Part shown: piece after piece, positions 53,477-63,785 of the stretch
Position numbering within the stretch: position 1 is the first letter of the stretch
Layout of the letters: each line of letters starts with the position of its first letter
Source of the DNA: Caecitellus pseudoparvulus
Lineage: Eukaryota > Bigyra: Bicosoecida
NCBI GenBank assembly: GCA_965644315.1
Contig: CBFFRQ010000016.1
Coordinates: forward strand, 1-64,000
DNA length: 64,000 nt
Reading direction: 5' to 3'
Program-made: the position numbers and the translations under genes
The notes under the pieces: generated by a model
What the model saw: only the letters and a program-made list of their open reading frames with translations
Told to the model about the DNA's origin: nothing
The model's database searches: none

Positions 53477-55208
53477 TCATAGCCTGGCTTCCTGCTGCTG
53501 AGTGTTGCTGCGCGCTGCCAGGCGCGCCTCGGCGACAGGCAGCACTGTGGTGCGCAGGAAGTCTCTGAGCACATGCCGCACAGCAGCGGAGCTGCCAGGC
53601 TCCAAGTGCGGGTGGTGGCCGGCGTCTTTAAGTGTCACACCCCAGTACCAAGATGGCTGCTCCTGCTGGGGGCGAAGTTTCGACACATGAGAAGCTTCGT
53701 GGACTGTGGCGCCGCTCGTTGCAGTTGCGGGAAAGGGGGGCACCCGCTGCGACACGCGAACAGGAATGTCTGCATCTCGCTCGCTCGCTGAGAGCGCTGA
53801 TTCTGGAGAGCACTCATCTGCACGAGAACGTGACGCGCCGCACTCCATCTGGTGCACCAGGAGCGGCGTGATGTTCCACGCCTTTTGCCCGGCTGCAGTC
53901 GGCGCTGGGTTCTTGGACCGTGCGACATCCTCATCAGTGGCCTCACGGGCAGCGCTGGCTGCTGCGGCATCTACATCATCCCAGACATCAGCTGGGGCCT
54001 GGGACTGTCCCATGGCTAAGTTCTGCGACGCGTTCGCAAGGGCAGCCTTCACAGCTGCTGCGGTTTCTGCTGGCGACGCAGGGATGCCACGGTTGTCCTT
54101 AGCGTTGGCTGTGAATCGATCCTGGGCTGCATCCAGCGCGGCGGACAGGACAGCCTGCCTTTCACTCGCCGTGCTGGCCTCGTAAGGCCACCCCTTCTCG
54201 GCCAGCAGCAGGCACGTCGGGCAGTTGACGGCGGCCAGGAAGGCGCGCACTTGCTCCTCAGACAGGTACATCAAGCTGCTCTCCAAGACGCGCAGGGAGT
54301 GCCTGAAACGCACTGGTGCAGTCTCATCAGTCAGCTGTGCTGCAACATCAGGAGGGGTATTGGATGGGGCACGTTTGGTGCTTCCGCTCCCCGGCGCTGC
54401 CTCCGTTCCGCGAGTCACAAGGGGGGCTGCCGCTGAGTAGCTCAAGAACTGGTCCCCCGGCCAAGACGCGGCAGTGGCGCACCGAGCAGCCACGGCATGA
54501 CTCAGATTTAGGTACGGCTTTGGCTCCTTGTCCGCCAAGGCCTTGCGTGCTGCGACACCTGCACGCAAGTAGGCCCCACCTCCGGCCTCTTCTCTTGCCG
54601 GCAGACCAAGAGCTTCGATGAGGACGGCCCCGTCGAAGACGTCGGGAGCGGCGCCCAGCACCATGGAGCCCACACCAGCACCCATAGAATGACCACACAG
54701 AGACACTGACACAGGGCCTGCGTCAGGGCTCTGGTGTTCTTGAGTCGGGGGGGATGCACTGCTATACGGCGGCGCAGGAGCCAGCGAGGGAATCCACCCG
54801 AGCGAGCCAAGCGCCGCAAGGACATCACTGGCATACTGGATCATGAGGTACGGCGCATCTCCGCTGCGGTGGTACGAGTGCCCATGCCCCGCGAAGTCAA
54901 TGGAGACAAACTGCGCAGGGCACCTCGCAATACGTGGGCCGCAGCGACGTGCGGAAATTCGTCCGCATCCACGCACGTGAAAGCCGGCGTCCATCCACAC
55001 GGAAGCAAGGTCAACATGCGTTGCACCATTGTCCATCCACCCATGCAGTCCGATGGCCTTCAGAGGAGATGTAGGGTCTCCGTAGGCCAACGCAGCAATG
55101 CTGCCGCCTGGAACGCGTCGACAGTGGGAGGGCGTGTTTGAAGGGCTGGTGGCAGACACGCTGGGCCAGCTCACCTGGGATGGGAATGCGGATGTTTCGG
55201 ACCGCCAT
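53477..55208 (-). CDS. Alpha/beta hydrolase, SERHL-like
   Basis: Three exons are inferred (55175-55208, 54977-55107, 53477-54910) with introns of 67 and 66 nt, giving 532 residues. The joined N-terminus (VRNIRIPIP-GGSIAALAYGDP) and following LHGWMDNGATHVDL, FVSIDFAGHGHS and LCGHSMGAGVGSMV match serine hydrolase-like proteins. Ser within GHSMG is the probable nucleophile. The C-terminal LKDAGHHPHLEPGSSAAV would supply the catalytic His. Two Ser/Ala-rich inserts make it longer than human SERHL (~300 residues). The substrate is unknown. The second intron is a multiple of three without a stop codon. The gene is divergent from VTI1. Confidence 0.85.
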
Positions 55209-55652
55209 GGGAGCGCGTGGACAGGGGTTTCGCTGGCAACCTGGAGACACGCCTGCTGTACGTGAGGGAGATCTGGCGCACGAAGAGCCGGCAAGGAGGC
55301 GTTGCTTTGGAGTCGCAGAAAACCCGACACAGAGCACGACGCAGAGAGTCTACGTGGTCATAGTGTGCAGGTCTAGCGGGAAGGTCTTAGGCGTTGTCTG
55401 CGTTTTGTGTGTGCTTGCCTAGCGCAGGTCTGACCGGCTCTCTGCCGCGCTCCCAGACAAGGAGGACAGCTGCAAAGTGCAAGGCGTGTGCAGCCCAAAA
55501 TCAAACACCCAACCCATTAGCTGAACAGCCAGTCGGCGAGCACAGGCAAGCGCGGCCTGCCTTCAAGTCTGTGACGGCCACCCTGGGTTTGCTTGCACAC
55601 GGCCCGCTCGCGAGAGAGCCAGCCAAGCTTGGGCCAGCAGCTGTTGTCGGAG
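55209..55652. promoter_or_regulatory. Divergent SERHL-like/VTI1 promoter region
   Basis: 444 bp between start codons. No TATA box, RNA gene or CAATTTCCGCA element is found. Confidence 0.45.
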
Positions 55653-56529
55653 ATGGCGAGCCGGGAGTCACGCTTTGCCCAGCACGAACAAGCGTTTGAT
55701 GATGCTGTTCGAGGCCTCAGTAAGGCGGTGTCGGATGCCAAGTTCACGGGGGGCGGTGAGTGGTCTGCTGCAGTGCAGGAGGCCGCGGCCCAATTCCGCA
55801 CGCATGTGCACCTTCCCTGGGTTCGCAGACGAGCGGACGGAGATGATCCGGACGGCAAACCGGAAAGCAGACGAGGCTGCTCAGGCGCTGCGGCATATGG
55901 AGGGCGAAATGGCAAACATGGGCCCCAACAAGCGCAGGACTGCCAACGAAAAGGTGCGACGGCGTGGCACCCTGGCGCAGGCGAGCTGTGTTGCCACCGC
56001 TCCGCGCCCCTGAGCACGCCGCAGATCAGCCAGAGCAAGGCGGACCTGGCGTCACAGAAGAAGGCCCTGGACCAGCTGGTCGCCAGTGCCTCTCGAGCTG
56101 GAGCAGGCGGCAGCGCAGGCATGTCTGTGCGTTGCATTGCGGTTGCAGGCCTGGCGCCCCACGCCGCCACACACACGCCGTCCACCCTCGCAGCGTGAAG
56201 AACGGGAGCAGCGCCAGAAGCTGCTGGGCATCGAGCACAGCTCTGCCAGCGCGACATCCCACCTGCAGTTTGCCCGGACGACGCTGGCTGAGACGGAAGA
56301 AACGGGGGTTGCCACGCTGTCCGAGATGGAGTCACAGGGCAGGCAGCTGCGGCGCATCCAGAGCAACGTGCACGAGGTGAACAGCCTGGCCGACATGGGA
56401 CGCGGCATCCTGAACAACATGGAGGTGACTGCCATGAAGAACCAGCTGTTGCTGTGGCTGGCCATCCTCGTCCTGCTGGGCTGCGTGGGGGCCGTCGTGT
56501 ACTTTGGCTACATCAAGAGCCCAAAGTAG
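55653..56529 (+). CDS. VTI1: VTI1-family Qb-SNARE
   Basis: Four exons are inferred (55653-55755, 55829-55953, 56025-56126, 56194-56529) with introns of 73, 71 and 67 nt, giving 221 residues, the normal Vti1 length. The N-terminal three-helix (Habc) part starts MASRESRFAQHEQAF. The SNARE motif begins at LAETEETGVATLSEMESQGRQL, with a Gln at the zero-layer region. The membrane anchor is LLLWLAILVLLGCVGAVVYFGY, followed by a short lumenal end. Vti1 acts in Golgi, endosome and vacuole fusion. Exon 3 is read through to a GTGCGT donor at 56127. The gene is convergent with the erlectin-like gene, with 7 nt between stop codons. Confidence 0.93.
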
Positions 56530-56536
56530 GCGCCCC

Positions 56537-57977
56537 TCACCCCGTGCCCGGCTTGGGCGTGGGCTGCCCATGTGGCGCGTCTGGGATGTCCTCCGGCCTG
56601 AAACAGTGCAGGGGCGTGGCTTCAGCCTTGCTGCCGGAGTCAGCACCCCCCAGCTCAGGGTGCTCGCACACGAACATGGACGACAGCGTGACGATGTACT
56701 GGCACGTGGCCGCCTCCTGCACTGACTGGAATGCAAGCGTGTCCTCTGCGTCGCACACCACACGCACTTCTGTGGAGCGGGGTTTGCCCGTCATGTCGCA
56801 GGCGGTGCCGCCGGGGTACAGCTGTGCCAGAGCGGGGGGCAGCAGGCTGCCGGCAGAGACAGGGCCAGTGCTTTTCCAAGCTGTTGAAGGCTCAGTGACT
56901 GGCTCGGCTTCGCCCCTGGCAGAGGGTGTGTCCAGCACGAGGGGTGACGCGGCGTCGAAAACGCCCAGCACGAACTCCGCACTCACGCGCTCGCCATCCT
57001 TGTGGAACTGGGTCACCTTGCCACCCACACATGCCCTGTATGTCCACCAGCCCTCCTGCTTCAGCACACAGCTGCCCTTCAGCGGTTGCAGCAGTGACTC
57101 GGCAGTGGTCAGTTGCGCACACACCGCTTTGCTGGAGAGAGCAATTGTGATGCGGTAGTGGTTGGTGGAGTCCTCCTTGATGCTGCGAATGCCAGCGCTG
57201 ACGCCATCTGGGAGGGAGCCTTTCCCGCACTCGAAGCGCAATTGTGTCTGCCTGCCGTCTGCGCCAGGGAGCAAGTCGTGCACCAGTGCCGGGGCTGGGC
57301 CTTTCGTGTCCAGCTTTACCGAGGAGGCGTCGTACTGCCCCAGCAGCACTCGTTGGGAGGTTGGTGTACCACCTGGCTGGTCTGCAGATCCCCCGTTCTC
57401 CACGTGGAATTGGTGAGTGGCTTGAAAGGGGCACACCTCGTAAGTCCAGTACCCCACCCGTTTGCGCAGGCACTGGCTCGTGGCAGCTTGCACGGCCCTC
57501 TGCACACTCGCCAGGTCGAAGTCGCCAAAGGCTGGTGCGGCGATCGACTCTTCTTGAGAGTCAACTTGGGCTGCCTCGGCGACTGGCCGTGGGACAAAGC
57601 ATGTCATCTGCAACTCGATGGCAAAGACACTTGGCGTGGCGGCTGATGATGCAAAAGCCGCAATGGAAGCCCACGCACTTGTCCATGCCTGTGCAGCACC
57701 ATCTCCTCCCGTGACAACTGCAGGATGGAAGTCCACTCTTCATCACTCCATGCTGGGGCACTTCTATGCACTTTCACCGTGAAGGACTTCAGGGAATCCA
57801 GGCCAGGCAGGGAGCCCTGGTTTCGCAGAGCATGCAGCGGAGTGAAGTGCACGGCGCCGTCCACAGCACGCTGCGGCAATCACGCACCCCGGCCACAGAG
57901 CAGATCGTTCCTAGTAAGCACACCAGATAGAAGAGGGTGGGCACCCAACCTTGCATCCTGAAAGCTGCGCGCTGCAT
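56537..57977 (-). CDS. ERLEC1: Erlectin/XTP3B-like ER lectin with two MRH domains
   Basis: Three exons are inferred (57888-57977, 57679-57816, 56537-57607) with two 71-nt introns, giving 432 residues. Exon 1 encodes a signal peptide (VPTLFYLVCLLGTICSVAG). Two mannose-6-phosphate-receptor-homology domains follow, each with the aromatic-Cys block (GYWTYEVC, GWWTYRAC), a QFH glycan-binding Gln, and late Arg/Glu/Tyr residues with paired Cys. The join after exon 2 gives HGQ-MTCFVPRP, matching the segment that opens MRH domains in OS-9 relatives. Erlectin recognises trimmed N-glycans in ER-associated degradation, and ALG12 in this window builds the precursor of such glycans. No HDEL-type signal is present at the C-terminus. 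Confidence 0.87.
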
Positions 57978-58355
57978 CGTGGGTGGCTGGGGAGCAGGAC
58001 TCTGGGGTTGCCTCAACACGCAGCAGCCCACAGGCAGGTCCATGCAGCTGGGAGTTTGTGAACTTAATTGTGAATCAGTGCCTCCATGCACCTTGCGGGT
58101 TGCGGATGTGCTCGTTTTTGCGCAGTGTGTACGTTGTGCGGGGCAAGCCACGTGTTCGCAGCGGCCACCTCAGCGGTGTTCCTGCAGGTCAAGCTATCGA
58201 GGAACCAAGAACGCTGAGTATCGTGGAAGGTCTGTGGCTGTGCTTTGAGTGCAAGGAGTGATGGCTTCCGGACCAGACAGGCACTCGCCCACTGCGTCGT
58301 GAGCCTTGTGTGGCTTTTTGTAAGAGTACATATACGTTGTTGGTGCCCATGTTCC
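57978..58355. other. Intergenic: erlectin-like promoter and 5S upstream region
   Basis: 378 bp without a supported gene. The right end holds TACATATAC at 58327-58335, a TATA-like sequence ~25 nt before the 5S rRNA start. Confidence 0.45.
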
Positions 58356-58476
58356 CAGCAGCGGTCACATCGCCCAGGATATGCCCGGATCCATTCCGCA
58401 CCCGGAAGCCAAGCTGGGCCGAGCTCGGTTAGTACTGTGGTAGGGGACTACACGGGAATCCCGAGTACTGCTGATT
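58356..58476 (+). rRNA. 5S rRNA: 5S ribosomal RNA
   Basis: About 120 nt that align with eukaryotic 5S rRNA without large gaps. The conserved runs are GCCCGGATCC, CGGAAGCCAAGC, GGTTAGTACT, GGTAGGGGACTAC and GGGAATCCCGAGTACT. These cover the internal control region (A box, intermediate element, C box). The ends pair as helix I (CAGCAG with CTGCTG). Seven Ts at 58478-58484 form the Pol III terminator. The exact ends are uncertain by a few nt. It lies alone between two protein genes, not in an rDNA unit or tandem array within this window. Confidence 0.93.
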
Positions 58477-58477
58477 C

Positions 58478-58484
58478 TTTTTTT
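58478..58484 (+). terminator. Pol III terminator of 5S rRNA
   Basis: A run of seven T residues directly after the 5S 3' end, the usual RNA polymerase III stop signal. Confidence 0.85.
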
Positions 58485-58558
58485 GCTTGCATCGTTTCAG
58501 ATTTCCCCGCGTCAAGCGCGGGTAACTGCAAGTACCTGTGCTGATTGCTGAGCGGAGT

Positions 58559-61353
58559 TCATTTTTCCGGGTTCAGCTGCCTCCAAAACACGACAGCTCC
58601 AGAGGCATCTGCACTGACGAAAACATCTTCTCCTCGTGACCAGGAACACGCAGTGACGTCGGCAGCGTGAGCCAAGAGGTTGGCCACGTACGTGCGGGTG
58701 ATTGTCTTCGCGTGGGGATCCAGCACGACACACTCCCCACTGGCTGTGCCCAGCCCCAGCACGTCATGGCCACTGCAAGGCTGCACGCAGGTGAAAACGG
58801 CATCGTCTCCACGGGGGCGCTTGTCTGCGAAGCGGCTTGCCACGTATGCGTACTGCGGGCCTGAGCTGGTGCCGGCGGAGGGTAGGGGCGGCAGGGCTCC
58901 TGCTCTGCTGCTGCCCTTGGCGCCCTTGCCAATGCGGGCATCTGCGTGAGCAGCTGCGCCCTGGAAGGTCTGGGTGGCCTTCTTGGCACCAGCGTGGCGC
59001 TTGGGCGCGTCGCCACCCCCCGTCAGCGCACGCTGCACTACGTGTGGCGGTGTGCCGCCCACCTGCAGTGCCAGCAAGGCCCCCTCATCACTGCACGTGA
59101 TGAGCAAGCCGCAGCGGTACCTGGAGTCGAAGGCTTTGTGGGTGAGGTGTGTCAGGAACGAGCCGTGGAAGGGCAGGGGGCCACCCGCCCGCCCCCTCCG
59201 CCGGCGGGCAGCCCGTGCAGCGTTCCGGCCCAGCAGGGCCTCTGACCGGGATTTCACCCTCCACAGCTGCCCGATGTCTGCGACACGGCAGGGGCCGGTG
59301 CGCATGGCCCCCGGTGCGTCTGCGGAGAAGAGGGTATGGAGCCCGGAGGCGCCAGCTCCCAGTGCGGAGCCGGCGACGCCAGGGCCATGCGCCACGAGCG
59401 CTGGCACACTGGCGATGACACGGGGTGGGGAAAGGGGGTGCTGCTGCTGCTGGCGCAGGTCCAGTGGGACGTTGCAGCAGTGCAGTCCGCCCGCCAGGTC
59501 AGCGTAGAACAGCTGCATGCCGCTCTGTGCGAAGGCAAGGGTGGTGATGGGCCAGTCCATGCTGAGGCTCTGCACCACCTGCCCAGTGGACACATTCAAC
59601 ACGTGCAGCACGCCCCACACGCGGGTGTCCACTGGCACGTCTGTGTCTGCAGCCACGCCCTCCTGGCTGTCACCCTGCCCCTCCGCCGCATCCTGCCGCC
59701 ACGCTGCCCACAGGGAGGCCAGGCGCCCCCCCCGCGCCGCTGCACCACCCCCTTCGCCAGAGCTGGGTGCCGGGCGGGTCGTCGTCACTCCAGCTGTCAC
59801 GACAAGGTTCGCATTGAGGGGGAAGAAACTCACCGCCGTGAGCAGCTCAGAGCGGTAGATGGAGCGCAGCTGGTGCACGGAGCCGGAGTGGCTGTCCTGA
59901 GCAGTGGGCGGCGTCACCTGCCACAGGCGCAGGCAGCGGTCCAGGCCAGCTGTGACGAGGAAGTCCCCTGACGGAGCCCAGTGGAAGGCGGTGATGGCTG
60001 CCGTGTGCGCTGCCACCGTGGCCCACACACGTGGCGCCACTGGCCCTGACCTGCGCTGGGCGGGGTCCCCGCCCCCCTCGCCGCCAGCTTCAAAGGCGCC
60101 GACCACGTCAAAGGCCGTCCCTGAGGCGCCTTGCTCCTCCTCCTCCTCCTCACTGGGCGCAGGCACGGCATCCCGGGATGAGGGGACACCGGCCAGTGTG
60201 AGCACGCCCGAGGCTGAGGTGTACGCCAAGTGCCCCGCCCCGGCACCCAGCGCCGTGCTGGTGCTCATGCTGGGCGCACCATCGTCCCCCACCCGCACAG
60301 TCACAGGCGCTGTCGTTGAACGCGAGAAGGCGACACAGGTCACCCCAACGTACCTGCGCGCCAGCAGCTGCTCCAGGTCCACACGGGGGGTGGCATCCGC
60401 CACCTCAGACAAGCTGCCCCCACCCGACGCGTTGGCAAAGGCGGCCCCATCGGCTGTGTCACTGGTGCCGACGGCCGAAGCGAAGGCCCCGCCCACACCC
60501 CCCCCTGACTGGGCTGTGGCTGGGCCTGCCAGACTGCTGCTGCCACCACCCACTTGGCTGGCTGAGCGCGAGCGGCCGGAAGGGCCCTGCCCACCGCCCA
60601 GGCGCCCCATGACTGCCCAGTCGTACATGCAGCGCGGCACTGACCAGTGGGCGGCGGCAGCAGCAGAGGCCGCCGCCGCCCCCGCCGTGCCCCCCCCCAC
60701 GCCCACACTGCTCCCACTGTCTGAGTCACTGTCAGAGCCCTGGCCGCCGGCAAAGGCCTCCTGCGCCACCCGCTCCGCAGCCAGAGCGCGCTGCATGGAG
60801 TCTGATGCGATGCGTTGCAGGATGCTGCCCTCCACGCTCAGCTGCAGTGTGCGGAAGCGGTGGTGCAGGAGGGCACGGCGCCACGCCATGTAGCGGGCGC
60901 CGGGGGCGGGGTCCGCCTCCACGGCAGGAGGGGGGGGCAGGCGCAGCTGTGGCAGCTCCTCCAACGTGGTCTGGGTGCAGGGGGGCAGGAGGAAGCGGGC
61001 TGCAGAGGTGGCGGCGCCACTGGCCAGCTGCACCTTGGCAGCCAGCAGGCGGCTGCGGAAGCGGGCATAGGCAGGCAAGGTGTTGCCCGCTGGGTGGTTC
61101 CGGCCGTCCTCGCCGGCAGCTTCAAGCACCTCCCCGCTGCCCTCACTGAAGGCATCGTCCAAGCCCGTGACCTGCATGTCAGCGAGGCAGTGCAGCGGGG
61201 CGTGAAGGCTTCCTGGCTTGCCACGTTGGCGTGTGGGCGGTGCTGCACACGCACGAGCTCAAACTGCCGTCGTTCCAGCAGGGCCTTCACGTCCGCATTA
61301 CTGGAAGGCCTGCTATCTGCGCCTTCCTCCAGCTTTGTCTCGGGGGCAGCCAT
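58559..61353 (-). CDS. WDR13: WDR13-like WD40-repeat protein
   Basis: Exons 61255-61353 and 58559-61171 flank an 83-nt intron and encode about 903 residues. WD40 blades are visible: HTAAITAFHWAPSGDFLVTAGLDRCLRLW, LTAVSFFPLNANLVVTAG, VLHVLNVSTGQVVQSL, and the last blade VTACSWSRGEDVFVSADASGAVVFWR. That last blade and the N-terminal YARFRSRLLAAKVQLASG correspond to WDR13 as I remember it. The protein is about twice as long because of Gly/Ser/Ala-rich inserts. WDR13 is a nuclear protein of unclear biochemical role, linked to chromatin regulators. The call rests on end-to-end order more than on strong identity, so another WD40 family remains possible. Confidence 0.72.
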
Positions 61354-61549
61354 GAAGGCGGTGCGAGGACGGCAGCGGAGCCGACGTGCGGAACTTGAGC
61401 TTCACCGAGCGATCTTCAAGCGCCAAAAGGGGCGCCGTGGCAAAATGTGAGAGCAGAAAGAAGGTGCTCCACGCTCAATTGACGACGCGCGTGTAGTTTT
61501 GGCAGCATTTTTCGACTGCTCCTGCTCGTGCCCACCCCTCGCAGGCTGC

Positions 61550-63070
61550 ATGGCGTGGTGGGCTGGCTTGGCGCTGAAGGCCCGCACGCCGCTGGCAGCT
61601 GCCGCCTTCGCCCTCGGCCGCTGCAGCCGCCAGTGCAGCACGTCACACCTGGCCAGCAGCCGCACATCGGCCACCAAGAAGCTCTGGCAGGCACGTGGTG
61701 CTGGGGATTCTCTGGATGTCCCTGCCGCTGTGGCAGGCGGCTTGCTTGTGCCAGGCAGTGCAGGGCAGCCGTCCCAGGTGCACCCAGATGTGGGGCACTG
61801 CAGCATCAGCATTCCCCTCGCGTCGGATGCGTGGACAAAGGACGCGTACAGCAGCTCAGTGGGCTCCCTGCGCCTGGGCAAGGTGCTGGAGGACATCGAC
61901 GCCCTGGCCGTGAACGCTGCCTTCAAGCACTGCTCGGCAGGTGCATGTGCGGGGGGGGTGGCGGGGGCACGAGAGCCAGTGCACCTGGTGACGGCTTGTG
62001 TGGACCGCATTGACATCAATGGCCCCCTCCCCACAAGCGACCTCGTCTTGGATGCCTTTGTGTCCTGGACAGGCCGCAGCTCAGTGGAAGTGACGGTTCG
62101 CATGTTCCCAGCCTCCGCCGTGCAAGACGGCCCCGGCATGCGCACAGCCGTGACGTGTCCCCCGCTGCTACAGGCAGCAGTGGTCATGGTGCAGCTGGAC
62201 CCGCACACCCGCAAAAGCAAACAGGTGCCCCTGCTCCTGCAGCCTGACGCGCTCGCCGCTAGCATGGCCGAGGCGGGGGAAGCTGCCAGTGCCACTCGGC
62301 AGGCAGAACGCGCCCGTGCCCTGGACAGGGCAGCACCGGCGTCACACGAGCTCCAGCGCGTGCATGATCAAATGTTGAAGGTGAAGGCTGCCCTGGCAGA
62401 AATGGGCGCGGACTCTGTGGCTGCTGTGAAGCACCTGCCAGCTGCTGCAGTTGGCTTTCCGCCGGCGATGCGTTTCGTGCCGGTGGTGTCACAGGCTTCA
62501 ACGCGGCGCAGCACCAGTGTGCTGACGCACCCCCAAGACAGAAACACAGCAGGGGCGGTATTTGGCGGCCTCCTCATGCGCAGGGCGTACGAGTTGGCGC
62601 AGGTGGTGGCCACAGAGGCGTGTTTGGCGGCCAGCGAGAGGTGGCCCGCAGATGCACCTGGCGGCAGCTGCGCCTTGCCCCGACTGGTGGGCGTGGACGA
62701 CATCGCCTTCGTGCGCCCTGTGCCTGTGGGCTGCATCCTGCGCTTGCAAGGCTGCGTGACCAGCACCACAGGTGCCGCGTTGCAGGTGGCAGTGCAGTGC
62801 ACTGTGCAGCGCGCCGACCAGCCGGGGCAACCTGCGCAGCACACGAACTCCTTCCACTTCACCTTCGCCAGCATGTCCCTGGACAGCTGTCGCAGCCCAG
62901 GCACCCAGCCAGCCTTCGCCATGGCTGCAGCAGTGGTGCCAGAGACGTACGATGAGGTGATGCAGAGCATTGACGGGGCGCGCCGGCTGCAGGCCTCTCA
63001 CACCCACGCCACCAGCTCAGGCAGTCTGTACGCCCCTGCATTCCAGGTGGGCATGGAAGATCGGACATGA
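61550..63070 (+). CDS. ACOT9: ACOT9-like double-hotdog acyl-CoA thioesterase
   Basis: An intronless gene of 506 residues. The N-terminus is Arg/Ala/Ser-rich and without acidic residues for ~45 positions, consistent with a mitochondrial targeting peptide. Hotdog domain 1 contains SSVGSLRLGKVLEDIDALAVNAAFKHC and VDRIDINGPL. Hotdog domain 2 contains THPQDRNTAGAVFGGLLMRRAYELA and VGVDDIAFVRPVPVGCILRL. These match ACOT9/ACOT10-type mitochondrial thioesterases, which hydrolyse short- to long-chain acyl-CoAs. The open frame continues upstream without an ATG and includes a CTCGCAG just before the start, so a 5' intron is possible. It is divergent from the WDR13-like gene. Confidence 0.92.
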   Translation: MAWWAGLALKARTPLAAAAFALGRCSRQCSTSHLASSRTSATKKLWQARGAGDSLDVPAAVAGGLLVPGSAGQPSQVHPDVGHCSISIPLASDAWTKDAYSSSVGSLRLGKVLEDIDALAVNAAFKHCSAGACAGGVAGAREPVHLVTACVDRIDINGPLPTSDLVLDAFVSWTGRSSVEVTVRMFPASAVQDGPGMRTAVTCPPLLQAAVVMVQLDPHTRKSKQVPLLLQPDALAASMAEAGEAASATRQAERARALDRAAPASHELQRVHDQMLKVKAALAEMGADSVAAVKHLPAAAVGFPPAMRFVPVVSQASTRRSTSVLTHPQDRNTAGAVFGGLLMRRAYELAQVVATEACLAASERWPADAPGGSCALPRLVGVDDIAFVRPVPVGCILRLQGCVTSTTGAALQVAVQCTVQRADQPGQPAQHTNSFHFTFASMSLDSCRSPGTQPAFAMAAAVVPETYDEVMQSIDGARRLQASHTHATSSGSLYAPAFQVGMEDRT

Positions 63071-63259
63071 TTCCAAAAATTAAAGCACGTCTTCTGACTC
63101 CCAGCACCCGTGCAAGTCGTGGCATGCTGTGCCCTGCGTCACCCACCTGCTGCGAAACCAGGCCAGAGGCCCCTGCCACGCGCCTTCCCCGAGGTCGCGG
63201 GTCAAGCCCCCCCACACCTAGTGTGCAGGAGTGCAAGCAGCGTTGCAGACAGTCGCATC

Positions 63260-63698
63260 ATGTCTGACCTTCCGCCTTCCGATGCCCCCCAGCGTGCGTG
63301 CAGGGGCTGCCTTGCCAGCGCTGGCCTGCCCCAGCCCACCCACAATTCCGCACTCCCCTCTCCCTGCAGGCATTGTGTACAAGTCTGAGGAGGAGCGCCC
63401 CATGAAGGTATCCCAGAGCGTCCTTTCACGGGAGCGCATCAACATCTACAACCGCGATTTCTGCGCGCATTTCTTGGTGCCACTGAACCGGTGTCGCCGC
63501 GCTCAACCTCTGCACCTGTCTCTGCCCTGGTCTTGCCACGAGGAGCTCCACGCCTATGAGCGCTGCCAGCACATTGAGTACGTGGAAACCCGCATAGCAT
63601 GCATGGTTGGCGCTCGCCCGTCACTCCCCTGCCCCCCCCCCTGCTTCCCTCCCAGGAGGCTGAAGGAAGAGCAGCGCAAGCTGGACGGCGAGCGGTGA
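63260..63698 (+). CDS. NDUFB7: NADH dehydrogenase (complex I) subunit NDUFB7
   Basis: Exons 63260-63293 and 63370-63698 flank a 76-nt intron, with 120 residues if read straight through. The twin CX9C motifs of NDUFB7 are present: C-AHFLVPLNR-C and C-HEELHAYER-C, with the conserved LPWSC and the C-terminal KEEQRKLDGER. The protein is an accessory subunit on the intermembrane-space side of complex I, probably imported by Mia40. Around 63599-63658 the frame passes through a very pyrimidine-rich stretch ending CCTCCCAG. This looks like a second intron, but I find no GT donor that keeps frame. That segment (~20 residues) may not be in the mature mRNA. Confidence 0.88.
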
Positions 63699-63785
63699 CC
63701 AGCTGTTTGTTGTGCGTTGCTGCAGCTGCCGCGGCACTGCGGGCAACCTCCTGATTGCACACATGTCAATGCATGAAAGATGGAT

